64,000 nt of DNA from Plesiocystis pacifica SIR-1 (GTDB lineage Bacteria; Myxococcota_A; Polyangia; Nannocystales; Nannocystaceae), in assembly GCF_000170895.1 (NCBI RefSeq), contig NZ_ABCS01000016.1, forward strand, positions 1 to 64,000. Direction: 5' to 3'. The notes beneath the pieces were generated by a model. It saw nothing but the letters and a program-made list of their open reading frames with translations. It had not been told where the DNA came from and made no database searches. Positions 1 through 9,710 of this stretch are shown here, one piece after another (position 1 is the stretch's first letter; each line of letters begins with the position of its first letter). The position numbers and the translations under genes are program-made.

Positions 1-1
1 C

Positions 2-472
2 CACGAGAGCACCCTCCCCGACGGCGACCCCGCCTTCGTCGCCACGACCTTCATCCCCCTGGGCCTCGCGGGCCTCGGCCTCGGCACCTACCTGCTGATC
101 CGCGGCGCCAAGGCCCGGGCCAACTACCTCGACTGGCGCGAGTTCAGCGGGCGACCGGGCCAGCCCACGGGCAACGGCATGGTCGTCGGCGGGACCCTGG
201 CGACCGTCGTGGGCGGCGTGACCATGGTCGCGGCGGGGGTCCAGAGCCTCGAAAATGGCATCGACAGCGGCCCCTTCCCGCCGACCCTGTGGGCCATCGG
301 CGGCGCCTCGGCTGCCACCGGGATCGGCCTGCTCACCGCCGGCTTGCTCCGCCGTCGGCGCTACCAGTCGTGGCGCCAGGGCACCTTCCTGGGCGGCGCG
401 CCGGCGCAGCTGAGCCCGCAGCTCGTGCTCCACCCGGAGCAGTTCGCCGTCGGCATCAGCGGCCGCTTCTGA
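2..472 (+). CDS. C-terminal part of a membrane protein (5' end outside window)
   Basis: The frame is open from the first bases, so the start lies upstream of the window. About 156 residues are visible. They contain three hydrophobic stretches: PLGLAGLGLGTYLLIRG, a Gly/Val-rich segment near residues 60-80, and WAIGGASAATGIGLLTAGLL, which is followed by an Arg-rich stop-transfer. The tail ends in GISGRF. Two other proteins here (19973-20863 and 62132-63241) share this plan of paired hydrophobic segments with a short tail ending in G-x-(G/L)RF, so they may be distant paralogues. No enzymatic motif is seen and the function is unknown. Repeat copy A begins a few bases after the TGA. Confidence 0.75.
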   Translation, partial: HESTLPDGDPAFVATTFIPLGLAGLGLGTYLLIRGAKARANYLDWREFSGRPGQPTGNGMVVGGTLATVVGGVTMVAAGVQSLENGIDSGPFPPTLWAIGGASAATGIGLLTAGLLRRRRYQSWRQGTFLGGAPAQLSPQLVLHPEQFAVGISGRF

Positions 473-479
473 GCACTGC

Positions 480-615
480 TTTGCCCCCACGAGCATCTCG
501 GGACGGGGGGCGCTTCGTCGCCATCCGCTCCTCCGCTTTGGTCGTGGGGCAATGGGGTTCGTACCTTTGAGAGAGCGCGTGGTCGCCCCCGCTCCCGGGG
601 GCGTGGGTTGATTCG
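480..615 (+). repeat. 3'-UTR repeat element, copy A
   Basis: First of six related copies. It starts with TTTGCCCCCAC eight bases after the stop of the preceding gene. A hairpin of C and G blocks follows, then the conserved core with CCGCTCCTCCGCTTTGG (about 525-541) and the TTCGTACCTTTGAGAG segment. It closes with a second hairpin, CGCCCCCgctcccGGGGGCG (about 585-603), and ends in GATTCG. The next gene (663) runs in the same direction, so this copy separates co-directional genes. Confidence 0.85.
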
Positions 616-662
616 CAGCGCTCTCGGTGGTCAGAGGGCGCTCGGGCTGATAGACCCGGGAG

Positions 663-1481
663 GTGCCCTACGCCATCGGCCCCGGGAAGCACCGCGTCCA
701 CTACGAGCGCTTCGGCCCCGCCGACGCCCCCGCCCTCGTGCTCATCCAGGGCCTCGGCCTCAGCGGCCGCTTTTGGATGCGCATGCCCGACATGCTCGCT
801 GGCGACGCCAAGACGCCGTGGCGCGTGCTCGTGCCCGACAACCGCGGGGTCGGCAAGAGCGACCGACCGCGGCGGCCGTGGACCATGGCCAACATGGCCG
901 ACGACGTCGTCGCCATGCTCGACGCCGAGGGGGTCCAGCGGGCGATCGTCGCCGGCATCTCCATGGGCGGCATGATCGCCCAGCAGGTCGCCCTGCGCCA
1001 CGCCGAGCGCGTCGCGGGCCTGATCTTGCTCGCGACCTGGCCGGGCCTGCCCAGCGGCCAGCTGCCCTCCTTTGCGACCCTCAACGATCTGTTCGGCTCG
1101 GCCATCGCCCAGCGCAAGGATCCGCAGCTGATCGCCCGCCTGCTCCTGCCCGACTCGCTGCACGACCGCAGCTCGGAGCTGCTGAGCGACTGGTTTCAGC
1201 TCATGCGCGAGACTCGGCCGAGCCGCGCGACCTTCCTGGGCCAGTTCGGGGCCATCGCCAGCCACTCCACGGGCAAGCGGCTGAGCGCGATCCAGGCGCC
1301 CACGCGGGTGATCACTGGCGATCAGGATCGCCTCGTCGTGCCCGTCAACTCCATGCGCCTGGCCGACGCCATCCCGGGCGCGCAGCTGCAGATCTTGCCC
1401 AACGTCGGCCACGCCATCCCGCTCCTCGACCGCGAGGTCGTGCGCCGCCACGCCCTCGATCTGCGCCCGAACCTGGCCTGA
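663..1481 (+). CDS. alpha/beta hydrolase
   Basis: Predicted cytoplasmic serine hydrolase of 272 aa, the usual length for the fold. The oxyanion-side motif is IQGLGLSG. The nucleophile elbow GISMGG places the catalytic Ser near residue 100. An acidic residue follows in ITGDQDRLVVP (about 225) and the His in NVGHAIPLLDR (about 252), completing the triad. GTG is taken as start because TAGACC ends six bases upstream, matching the leaderless pattern in this window; a GGGAG lies in the same bases and could instead be a ribosome site. The mannosyltransferase-like gene starts 11 bp downstream, so the two are probably co-transcribed. The substrate cannot be told from sequence. Confidence 0.85.
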   Translation: MPYAIGPGKHRVHYERFGPADAPALVLIQGLGLSGRFWMRMPDMLAGDAKTPWRVLVPDNRGVGKSDRPRRPWTMANMADDVVAMLDAEGVQRAIVAGISMGGMIAQQVALRHAERVAGLILLATWPGLPSGQLPSFATLNDLFGSAIAQRKDPQLIARLLLPDSLHDRSSELLSDWFQLMRETRPSRATFLGQFGAIASHSTGKRLSAIQAPTRVITGDQDRLVVPVNSMRLADAIPGAQLQILPNVGHAIPLLDREVVRRHALDLRPNLA

Positions 1482-1492
1482 GCCCGAGCCCG

Positions 1493-2635
1493 ATGCGGGT
1501 CCTCTACATCGAGCCCTTCGACGCGGGCTCCCACGCCGCCTTTGGCCGGACCCTCACGGGCGCCGAGTGGGCCGAGTGGACCGCCCTGACCCTCCCGGGC
1601 CGGCACTGGAAGTGGCGCATGCGGGGCAGCGCGGTCTACTTCGCCGAGCAGCTGCGCCAGCGAGCAGGCGCCCCCTTCGACGCGCTGTTCGCCAGCGCCT
1701 ACCTGCCCCTGGCCGAGCTCGTCGGGTTGCGCCCAGAGCTCGCGTCGATCCCCCGGGTGCTCTACTTCCACGAGAACCAGCTCGCCTTCCCGGTCTCGAC
1801 GGAGCCCGGGTCCAAGGCCGACCCCCGCCGCGACCTGCACTTTGGCTTCACCCAGCTGGTCTCGGCGCTCGCGGCCACGCGCTGCGTGTTCAACAGCGCC
1901 CACAACCGCGACAGCTTCCTCGACGCGGCCCGCGAGCTGCTCCGGCGCATGCCCGACGCCGTGCCCCCGGGTTGGGTCGACGCCATCGCGGCGCGCAGCG
2001 AGGTCCTGGGCCTGCCCCTGGCCCTGCCCCAGATCGACGCGGCGGGCTTGCGCGACCTGCCTGCGGGCGCGCGCGCGGACGGTCCGCTGATCGTGTGGAA
2101 CCACCGCTGGGAGCACGACAAGGGCCCCGACAGCCTCGTGCGCATCGTCGACGCCCTGCTCGAGCGCGAGCAGCTGCGCTTTCGCCTGGCGGTGTGCGGG
2201 CAGAGCTTTCGGCGCAAGCCCCCGGCGCTGGTCGAGGCCGAGCCGCGCCTGCGCCAGGCCCTCGGCGAGCGCCTGGTCCAGTGGGGTCACCTCGAGTCCC
2301 GGGCCGACTACCTGGCCCTGCTCGGTCAGGCCCAGGTTGCCCTGTCGACGGCGCGCCACGAGTTCTTTGGCGTCGCCATGCTCGAGGCGGCGCACGCCGG
2401 CGCGCAGGTCCTCGTGCCCGATCGCCTGTCCTACCCCGAGCTGTTCCCGCCCGAGGCCCGCTACGCCGACGAGGCCGACGCGATCGCCCGGCTCGCTGGC
2501 TGGATCCGCGCGTGGCGGGCCGGCGCGCGAGCGCTCCGAGGCGACCACCGACGATGGAGCGCGCCGCACCACGCAGACGCGGTCTTGCCTCGCTACCGCG
2601 AGCTCCTGCGCCCCGCGGGCCCGCCGCGATTTTAG
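1493..2635 (+). CDS. tRNA-queuosine alpha-mannosyltransferase-like glycosyltransferase (DUF3524/GTDC1 family)
   Basis: A 380-aa GT-B type glycosyltransferase. The N-terminal half has the family features of vertebrate GTDC1/QTMAN: an IEPFDAGSH start, a LPGRHWKWR segment, FASAYLPLAEL and the RVLYFHENQLAFPV motif. The C-terminal half has WNHRWEHDKGP and STARHEFFGVAMLEA, the nucleotide-sugar binding side. GTDC1 proteins are reported to transfer mannose from GDP-mannose to queuosine in tRNA-Asp; whether bacterial homologues do the same is inference. The ATG at 1493 fits the conserved N-terminus, and longer reading upstream in this frame has no family similarity. It follows the hydrolase gene by 11 bp. 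Confidence 0.85.
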   Translation: MRVLYIEPFDAGSHAAFGRTLTGAEWAEWTALTLPGRHWKWRMRGSAVYFAEQLRQRAGAPFDALFASAYLPLAELVGLRPELASIPRVLYFHENQLAFPVSTEPGSKADPRRDLHFGFTQLVSALAATRCVFNSAHNRDSFLDAARELLRRMPDAVPPGWVDAIAARSEVLGLPLALPQIDAAGLRDLPAGARADGPLIVWNHRWEHDKGPDSLVRIVDALLEREQLRFRLAVCGQSFRRKPPALVEAEPRLRQALGERLVQWGHLESRADYLALLGQAQVALSTARHEFFGVAMLEAAHAGAQVLVPDRLSYPELFPPEARYADEADAIARLAGWIRAWRAGARALRGDHRRWSAPHHADAVLPRYRELLRPAGPPRF

Positions 2636-2671
2636 CTCCGCGCGGGCTCGTGAATTTGTTACTCACGAGAG

Positions 2672-3154
2672 GTGCCGGCGAGCAAGGGCGCCAGAGTCGA
2701 GTACGCCTCGAGGAACGAGCTGGTCGCGGTCGCCGGTCCGGTCGTGATCCGCATGATGGACGGCCGCGCGACCACCATCGAGGACTACCGCCGGCTGATG
2801 CCCGTGCTCGAGGTCGCGATGGAGCAGGACCCCGCCGTCGGCTTCCTGCACGTGTTCCACTCGGGGACCCCGCCTGCCACGCCCGAGGTGCGCCGACACG
2901 CCGCCCAGCTCTTCGAGCCCCTCGCCGCGCGCCTGGCCTCGGTCATGATCCTCACCGGCGACGGGCTGTCGTCCAAGCTGATGCGCAACAGCGCCCAGAG
3001 CGTGAAGTCGATCCTGCGCAACTCGAGCTTCGACGTGGCCCGGTCCATCGACGAGGGCGCCAGGATGCTGGCCCTGGACCTGGTCGGCATCGACCCGGAG
3101 CTGCTCGCCTCGCAGTGCGAGGAGCTCCACGTACACATGCGCAGCCTGAGCTGA
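2672..3154 (+). CDS. small protein of STAS-like appearance
   Basis: 160 aa starting at GTG with GAGAGG immediately before it. There is no signal peptide or membrane segment. The layout (a strand 'ELVAVAGPVVIRMMDG', a helical 'EDYRRLMPVLEVAM' region, a central strand GFLHVFHSG, and a long helix rich in Ser and Asn) resembles small cytoplasmic STAS/SpoIIAA-like proteins that are common in myxobacteria. No phosphorylatable Ser motif can be assigned. It may belong to the same transcript as the two genes before it (36-bp gap). Treat the fold as a guess; the coding call rests on length and codon pattern. Confidence 0.7.
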   Translation: MPASKGARVEYASRNELVAVAGPVVIRMMDGRATTIEDYRRLMPVLEVAMEQDPAVGFLHVFHSGTPPATPEVRRHAAQLFEPLAARLASVMILTGDGLSSKLMRNSAQSVKSILRNSSFDVARSIDEGARMLALDLVGIDPELLASQCEELHVHMRSLS

Positions 3155-3224
3155 CCCGCCCCAACGACCGGCCCCAACGACCGGCCGCTCGGAATGCCTC
3201 CCCGCGCTCGCGCGTAGCCGAGGC

Positions 3225-4178
3225 ATGCGGGCGATCCGGGACTCGAGGCGGCTGCGCGCGTGGGCGATGGCGGCGCTGCTGGCCACGAGCAGCGTCGGCC
3301 TGGCCCCCCTCGCCTGCTCCGACACCCCAGGACCGCGCCCGGCCACCTTGGTCGCCGAGCCCGTCGACCTCGACGACTACACCTGGCTGGCGGACTGGGG
3401 CGAGGTCCCGCCCAGCGTCGGGCTCGAGCAGCGCTTCCCCACCCCCGAGGGCAGCGCGCGCGTCGACGTGGACGCGGACAGCTACGCCGCGTGGCTGCGC
3501 GCGCTCCCGATCCGCCTCGATCGCCGCACCGTCGAGGACTACCGCGGGCGCACCCTCCCCTTCAGCGGGCGCTGGTCCGCCGGCGTCGTCCCCCTCGACG
3601 TCGGCGAGCGCGACCTGCAGCAGTGCGCCGACACGGTCCTGCGCCTGCACGCCGAGTGGCTATGGTCGATGGGCGACGACGCGGCCCTGCGCTACCACTT
3701 CACCAGCGGCGACGAGTCGCGCTTTGAAGACTGGCTCGCCGGGCGGCGCCAGGTCGTCGAGGGCAACGCGGTGCGCACCGCCGAGCCCGGCGAGTTCCCG
3801 ACCCTGAGCCGCGACCGCGCGGCCCTCCGCGGCTGGCTCGATCAGGTGTTCATGTACGCCGGCACGCGCTCCCTCGCCCTCGACAGCGAGGCCGTGCCGC
3901 TGACCGAGCCGCTCTTGCCCGGCGACTTCCTGGTCCGACCCGGGAGCCCGGGCCACGCGGTGATCATCCTCGACGTCGCGACCACCGAAGACGGCGAGCA
4001 GCTCGTCCTGGTCGGCCAGGGCTCGATGCCCGCCCAGGAGCTCCACGTGCTCCGGGGCGACCGCGAAGCGACCGTCGACGGCGTGTGGTTCAGGCTGCCC
4101 GCGAACGCGGACGCGGCGATCCCCGTGCCGGGCTGGGGCGCGCTCGAGCGCAGCAGCGCCCGCCGCCTGCGCGCCTGA
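3225..4178 (+). CDS. DUF4846 family lipoprotein
   Basis: 317 aa. A basic N-terminus and hydrophobic core end in the lipobox LAPLAC (Cys about 29), so it is probably a lipid-anchored envelope protein. The mature part matches DUF4846: the 'QRFPTPEG' opening, the PLDVGERDLQQCADTVLRLHAEWLW helix region (cut here: key residues are D, Q, C, D and the final W), 'YHFTSG', and the closing 'LLPGDFLVRPGSPGHAVIILDVA' block whose GHAVII part carries the conserved His. The family is often described as cysteine-peptidase-like, but its role is not established. It is convergent with rnz, leaving only 5 bp between stops. Confidence 0.8.
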   Translation: MRAIRDSRRLRAWAMAALLATSSVGLAPLACSDTPGPRPATLVAEPVDLDDYTWLADWGEVPPSVGLEQRFPTPEGSARVDVDADSYAAWLRALPIRLDRRTVEDYRGRTLPFSGRWSAGVVPLDVGERDLQQCADTVLRLHAEWLWSMGDDAALRYHFTSGDESRFEDWLAGRRQVVEGNAVRTAEPGEFPTLSRDRAALRGWLDQVFMYAGTRSLALDSEAVPLTEPLLPGDFLVRPGSPGHAVIILDVATTEDGEQLVLVGQGSMPAQELHVLRGDREATVDGVWFRLPANADAAIPVPGWGALERSSARRLRA

Positions 4179-4183
4179 AGGGC

Positions 4184-5179
4184 TCAGCCCTCGGCCTTCT
4201 CGGCCTTGGGCTGGTCCCTCTTCTGCTTGTCCTTCTTACCCTTGCTGCGCTTGGGCAGAGGCACGACGTCGAAGTCCCGCGCCGCGACGATCTCCCCGTC
4301 GAAGACCTCCCGGGCCTCCTCGAGGAAGGGCGCGTTGCGGTCGTAGCGACGCGAGAAGTGGGTCAGCACCAGCTGCTCGACCCCCGCCTCCTTGGCGATG
4401 CGCGCGGCCTGCTTGGCGGTGAGGTGGCCGTTGTCCTTGGCCCGCTGCAGATCCGCCTCGATGTAGGTCGACTCACAGATCAGCATGTCCGCGCCCTCGG
4501 CCAGGTCGAAGGCGCCCTTGCACAGGCGCGTGTCCATGACGAAGGCGACGACCTGACCGCGCCGCGGCTTGCCGACGTCGGCGAGGGTCACGGTCTTGCC
4601 GTCGACCTCGAGCTCGCCGGCCTGCTGCAGCTGCTTGATCATCGGCCCGCGCAGCCCGGCCTCGCGCAGCTTGTCCGGGTCGAGGGTCCAGCCGCCGCGC
4701 TCTTCGAGGCGGTAGCCCATGGTCGGCACGCCGTGGTTGAGGGACGCGACCTCGAGCTTGAGGCCCTTGCGCTCCTCGTCGACGGACCACACGCAGGTCC
4801 GCTCGGGGCCAGGCTCGGGGACCGGGTGGCCGTGGACCTCGGCGCGATCGTGGTAGATCGAGGCCCGGCGCAGGCGGTGGTAGTACTTCTCGCCCGAGGC
4901 CGGAAAGTAGACGTGGACCGGGTGGGGGCAGCCATCGAGGGACAAGAGCTGGGAGATCCCGGCCAGGCCCAGGCAGTGGTCGCCGTGGAAGTGGGTGATG
5001 CAGATCTTGGTGATGTCCGTGGACGACACCCCCGCGTGGATCAGCTGGCGCTGGATCCCCTCTCCGGGATCAAAGAGGAAGCCCTCACCATCCCAACGGA
5101 TCAAGTAGCCGTTGTGGTTACGGTAGCGCGTGGGCACCTGACTGGCGGTACCGAGGACGACGAGCTCGCGGACGGACAT
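4184..5179 (-). CDS. rnz: ribonuclease Z
   Basis: 331 aa, metallo-beta-lactamase fold. This enzyme removes the 3' trailer of tRNA precursors. The zinc motif THFHGDH lies at residues 62-68, preceded by DPGEGIQRQL. Further motifs are NHGVPTMGYRLEERG, 'FVMDTRLC', the STYIEAD / HLTAKQAA segment and THFSRRY, which supplies the last metal His. The C-terminus carries a Lys-rich extension of about 20 residues (KRSKGKKDKQKR...) beyond the usual end; a basic tail could aid tRNA binding, but this is inference. The start MSVRELVVLG matches the family, and reading further upstream gives no similarity. It is divergent from the flavoenzyme at 5295. Confidence 0.93.
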   Translation of the reverse strand: MSVRELVVLGTASQVPTRYRNHNGYLIRWDGEGFLFDPGEGIQRQLIHAGVSSTDITKICITHFHGDHCLGLAGISQLLSLDGCPHPVHVYFPASGEKYYHRLRRASIYHDRAEVHGHPVPEPGPERTCVWSVDEERKGLKLEVASLNHGVPTMGYRLEERGGWTLDPDKLREAGLRGPMIKQLQQAGELEVDGKTVTLADVGKPRRGQVVAFVMDTRLCKGAFDLAEGADMLICESTYIEADLQRAKDNGHLTAKQAARIAKEAGVEQLVLTHFSRRYDRNAPFLEEAREVFDGEIVAARDFDVVPLPKRSKGKKDKQKRDQPKAEKAEG

Positions 5180-5294
5180 GGGATGGACGCTCCGGTCGGG
5201 AGGGCGCCGAGCATAGCCGCAATGTCCCCAAGGGCCAGCCGCCTCCCCACTTTCTCGCGTAGCTTTTTCGAGCGACCCGCGTAGACCCGGGAGC

Positions 5295-6761
5295 ATGGAC
5301 ACAGCGAACACCATCCAGGTCGACGTGGCGATCATTGGCGCGGGGACGGCGGGCCTGGTCGCCCGACGCGAGGCCCTGAGCCAGGGTGCCGAGCGCGTGG
5401 TGATGATCGAGGGTGGGCCCCTGGGCACGACCTGCGCCCGGGTCGGCTGCATGCCCTCCAAGCTGCTCATCGCCGCAGCCGACGCGGCCCACGGCGCCCG
5501 CGTAGCCGGACAGTTCGGCGTTCATGCAAATGATCTACGCATCGACGGTGAGGCCGTGATGCGCCGGGTCCAGTCCGAGCGCGATCGCTTCGCCGGCTTC
5601 GTCGTCGACGCGACCGAGGCGCTCCCCGAGGGTCAGCTGCTCCGGGGCTGGGCGCGCTTTCGAGACGCGACCCACCTCGAGGTCGCGCTCAACGAAGGCG
5701 GCAGCGTCGAGGTCGAGGCCCGCGCCGTGGTCATCGCGACGGGCTCGGCGGCGTTCATCCCCCCGCCCCTGCGCGACCTCGGAGACCGGCTGCTGACCAA
5801 CGAAGGCGTGTTCGAGCTCCCGACCCTGCCGCGCTCGGTGGCCGTCGTCGGCACCGGCGTCATCGGCCTCGAGCTCGGCCAAGCCCTCGACCGCCTCGGC
5901 GTCGCCGTGCAGATCTTCGACATCAACACGCGCATGCCGATGCTCAGCGACCCGGGCATGCAGGCCGAGGCCCGGGCGATCTTCGAGGCCGAGCTCGACC
6001 TGCACCTCGGCGTGGGCGAGCTCGAGGCCACCCGCGTCGAGGCGGGCGTGCAGCTGCGCTGGCGCGAGGCCGAGGGCGAGGGCGAGGGCCGGGAGGCGAC
6101 CTTCGACTACGTGCTCGCGGCCACCGGCCGCCGACCGCAGCTGGGCCGCCTGGGCCTGGACGCCGCTGGCGTCGAGCTCGACCGCCGGGGCATGCCGGTG
6201 CGCTGGGACGAGCGCACCGGGCAGATCGGCGACAGCGCGCTGTTCCTCGCCGGCGACGTCACCGGCTTCCGCCCCCTGCTGCACGAGGCCGCCGCCGAAG
6301 GCCGCATCGCCGGCGGCAACGCGGCCCGCTTCCCCGAGGTCCGCGCCCAGGTCCGCACGGTCCCCTTGGGCATCATGTTCACCGACCCCAACGTCGCGGT
6401 CGTCGGGACCGTGCCCACGGACGCCAGCGAAGAGGGCGTGAGCTGGGAGGCCGCCGAGGTCGACTTTGGCGATCAGGGCCGCGCCCGGGTCATGGGCCAA
6501 AACCGCGGCCGCGCGCGGATCTACGCCAGCCGGGCTTGCGGCACGCTGATCGCCGCCGAGCTCATCGGGCCGCGAGCCGAGCACCTCGCCCACCTGCTCG
6601 CGTGGACCATCGAGTCCAAGGTCACCGCTCAGCGAGCGACGCGGCTGCCCTACTACCACCCCGTGGTCGAAGAGGGCCTGCGAACGGCGATGCGTCGGCT
6701 CGCGCGCAAGCTGGAGTTCGGTCCGCGGCCCGAGCCCCTCGACTGCGGTCCCGGAGACTGA
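5295..6761 (+). CDS. dihydrolipoyl dehydrogenase-like pyridine nucleotide-disulfide oxidoreductase
   Basis: 488 aa, class I flavin disulfide reductase. The FAD dinucleotide motif GAGTAG is at about 15-20. The redox pair C47-A-R-V-G-C52 replaces the CLNVGC of canonical Lpd. The NAD(P) motif GTGVIGLELG is near residue 190. The second FAD motif 'ALFLAGDVTG' is near 318. The C-terminal dimer motif YYHPVVEEGL supplies the catalytic His/Glu. No pyruvate or oxoglutarate dehydrogenase genes are adjacent and there is no lipoyl domain, so the electron partner is unknown. Similar CARVGC enzymes are annotated as Lpd homologues outside the dehydrogenase complexes. TAGACC ends seven bases before the ATG. 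Confidence 0.88.
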   Translation: MDTANTIQVDVAIIGAGTAGLVARREALSQGAERVVMIEGGPLGTTCARVGCMPSKLLIAAADAAHGARVAGQFGVHANDLRIDGEAVMRRVQSERDRFAGFVVDATEALPEGQLLRGWARFRDATHLEVALNEGGSVEVEARAVVIATGSAAFIPPPLRDLGDRLLTNEGVFELPTLPRSVAVVGTGVIGLELGQALDRLGVAVQIFDINTRMPMLSDPGMQAEARAIFEAELDLHLGVGELEATRVEAGVQLRWREAEGEGEGREATFDYVLAATGRRPQLGRLGLDAAGVELDRRGMPVRWDERTGQIGDSALFLAGDVTGFRPLLHEAAAEGRIAGGNAARFPEVRAQVRTVPLGIMFTDPNVAVVGTVPTDASEEGVSWEAAEVDFGDQGRARVMGQNRGRARIYASRACGTLIAAELIGPRAEHLAHLLAWTIESKVTAQRATRLPYYHPVVEEGLRTAMRRLARKLEFGPRPEPLDCGPGD

Positions 6762-6834
6762 TCCACGGACTGACCCACGGTCGAGCGCGCTGGTTTGTAG
6801 CCAGCAAAGCAGGCAAGATCGGCGTGGCCGAGCC

Positions 6835-8511
<1,677 letters not shown>

Positions 8512-8611
8512 GGGCCGTTCGCGCAACCGCGATCGCCACGCCGGCCACGAGCCGCCGTGTCCCTGCATGACGACTTCGACAACGCCTCCGGGCCGGTGAT
8601 ACAGCTCGTCC

Positions 8612-9694
8612 ATGGTGACGTGGGGCTCGACGGGACGACACCTCTTTGTGCTCGCTGGCTTCGCGTTCGCGCTGGCTTGCGCGACGCCGGGCGATGACGC
8701 GGCCGCGGACGAAGCCGACGCGGGGCATGGGGCGGGCGACACCTCCCACTCGGACGAGGGCTCCGACGGCTCGTCGGAGACCAGCGCTTCGGAGAGCGAG
8801 AGCGGGGAGTCGGAGACGGGGGGCTCGTCCACCGACGAGGCCGGCGAGACCGACACCGACGCCGGCAGCGACACGGACGACGACGACGGCGGACCTCAGC
8901 CGCAGCTCCCGAGCGAGCTCCTCGACCTCACGGCGTGGAAGCTGACCCTCCCCGACGCCTCGGAGGTCAAAGAGCTCGAGCTCGCCGCAGGCTTCGAGAG
9001 CCCCAGCGAGTTCTACCTCGACGAGGACACCGGGGCCGTGGTGTTCCGCTGCCCCAACCACTCGCGCAGCACCCAAAACAGCAGCTACTCCCGGACCGAG
9101 CTCCGCGAGATGCTGCGCGCCGGAAACACCGACATCCCCACCCAGGGCGTCAACGCAAACAACTGGGTGTTCTCGAGCTCCAGCCCCGAAAACCAGGCCG
9201 CGGCTGGCGGCGTCGACGGGACCTCGAGCGCGACCTTGACCGTGGACCACGTGTCGACGACGGGCGCGAGCAACGAGGTCGGCCGGGTCATCGTCGGCCA
9301 GATCCACGCCCCCGAGGACGAGCCCATCCGGCTCTACTACCGGCTGCTCCCCGGCCACGCCCGCGGCTCGATCTACTTCGCCCACGAGGCCCAAGGCGGC
9401 GAGCAGTGGTACGAGATGATCGGCAGCCGGGACGACGACGCCGAGGAGCCCGACGACGGCATCGAGCTCGGCGAGCCGTGGGCCTACCGCATCGAGGTCG
9501 AGGGCGACGAGCTGCGCGTGACCATCGAGCGCGAGGGCAAGGACGACGTCGTCGAGCTCGTGTCCATGGCCGACAGCGGCTTCGCCGACCAGTGGATGTA
9601 CTTCAAGGCTGGCGTCTACAACCAAAACAACGGCGGCGACGAGGACGACTACGTCCAGGCCAGCTTCTACAGCCTGGTCCACACCCACCCCTGA
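8612..9694 (+). CDS. alginate lyase family (PL7) lipoprotein
   Basis: 360 aa. The signal peptide ends in the lipobox FALAC (Cys about 23), followed by an Asp/Glu/Ser/Gly linker to about residue 100. The catalytic domain then begins at DLTAWKLTLP. The three PL7 signature blocks are present: SRTELRE (R(S/T)ELR type), VGQIHAP (the QIH type) and YFKAGVYNQN. PL7 enzymes cleave alginate by beta-elimination, using the His of QIH and the Tyr of the last block. The lipobox suggests that it is tethered at the cell surface. TACAGC ends six bases before ATG, a weak match to the leaderless pattern. Alginate use fits a marine or algae-associated life, which is inference. Confidence 0.9.
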   Translation: MVTWGSTGRHLFVLAGFAFALACATPGDDAAADEADAGHGAGDTSHSDEGSDGSSETSASESESGESETGGSSTDEAGETDTDAGSDTDDDDGGPQPQLPSELLDLTAWKLTLPDASEVKELELAAGFESPSEFYLDEDTGAVVFRCPNHSRSTQNSSYSRTELREMLRAGNTDIPTQGVNANNWVFSSSSPENQAAAGGVDGTSSATLTVDHVSTTGASNEVGRVIVGQIHAPEDEPIRLYYRLLPGHARGSIYFAHEAQGGEQWYEMIGSRDDDAEEPDDGIELGEPWAYRIEVEGDELRVTIEREGKDDVVELVSMADSGFADQWMYFKAGVYNQNNGGDEDDYVQASFYSLVHTHP

Positions 9695-9710
9695 GTGCTA
9701 GGACAGCCCG

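Noticed and set aside
480..615. Repeat copies as insertion-sequence remnants
   Set aside because: No transposase fragment, no terminal inverted repeats of IS type and no target duplications are seen; the fixed position after stop codons also argues against it.
1567..3807. Plus-strand open frame of more than 700 codons
   Set aside because: It runs in another frame across three supported genes and is Arg/Pro/Ala-rich throughout.
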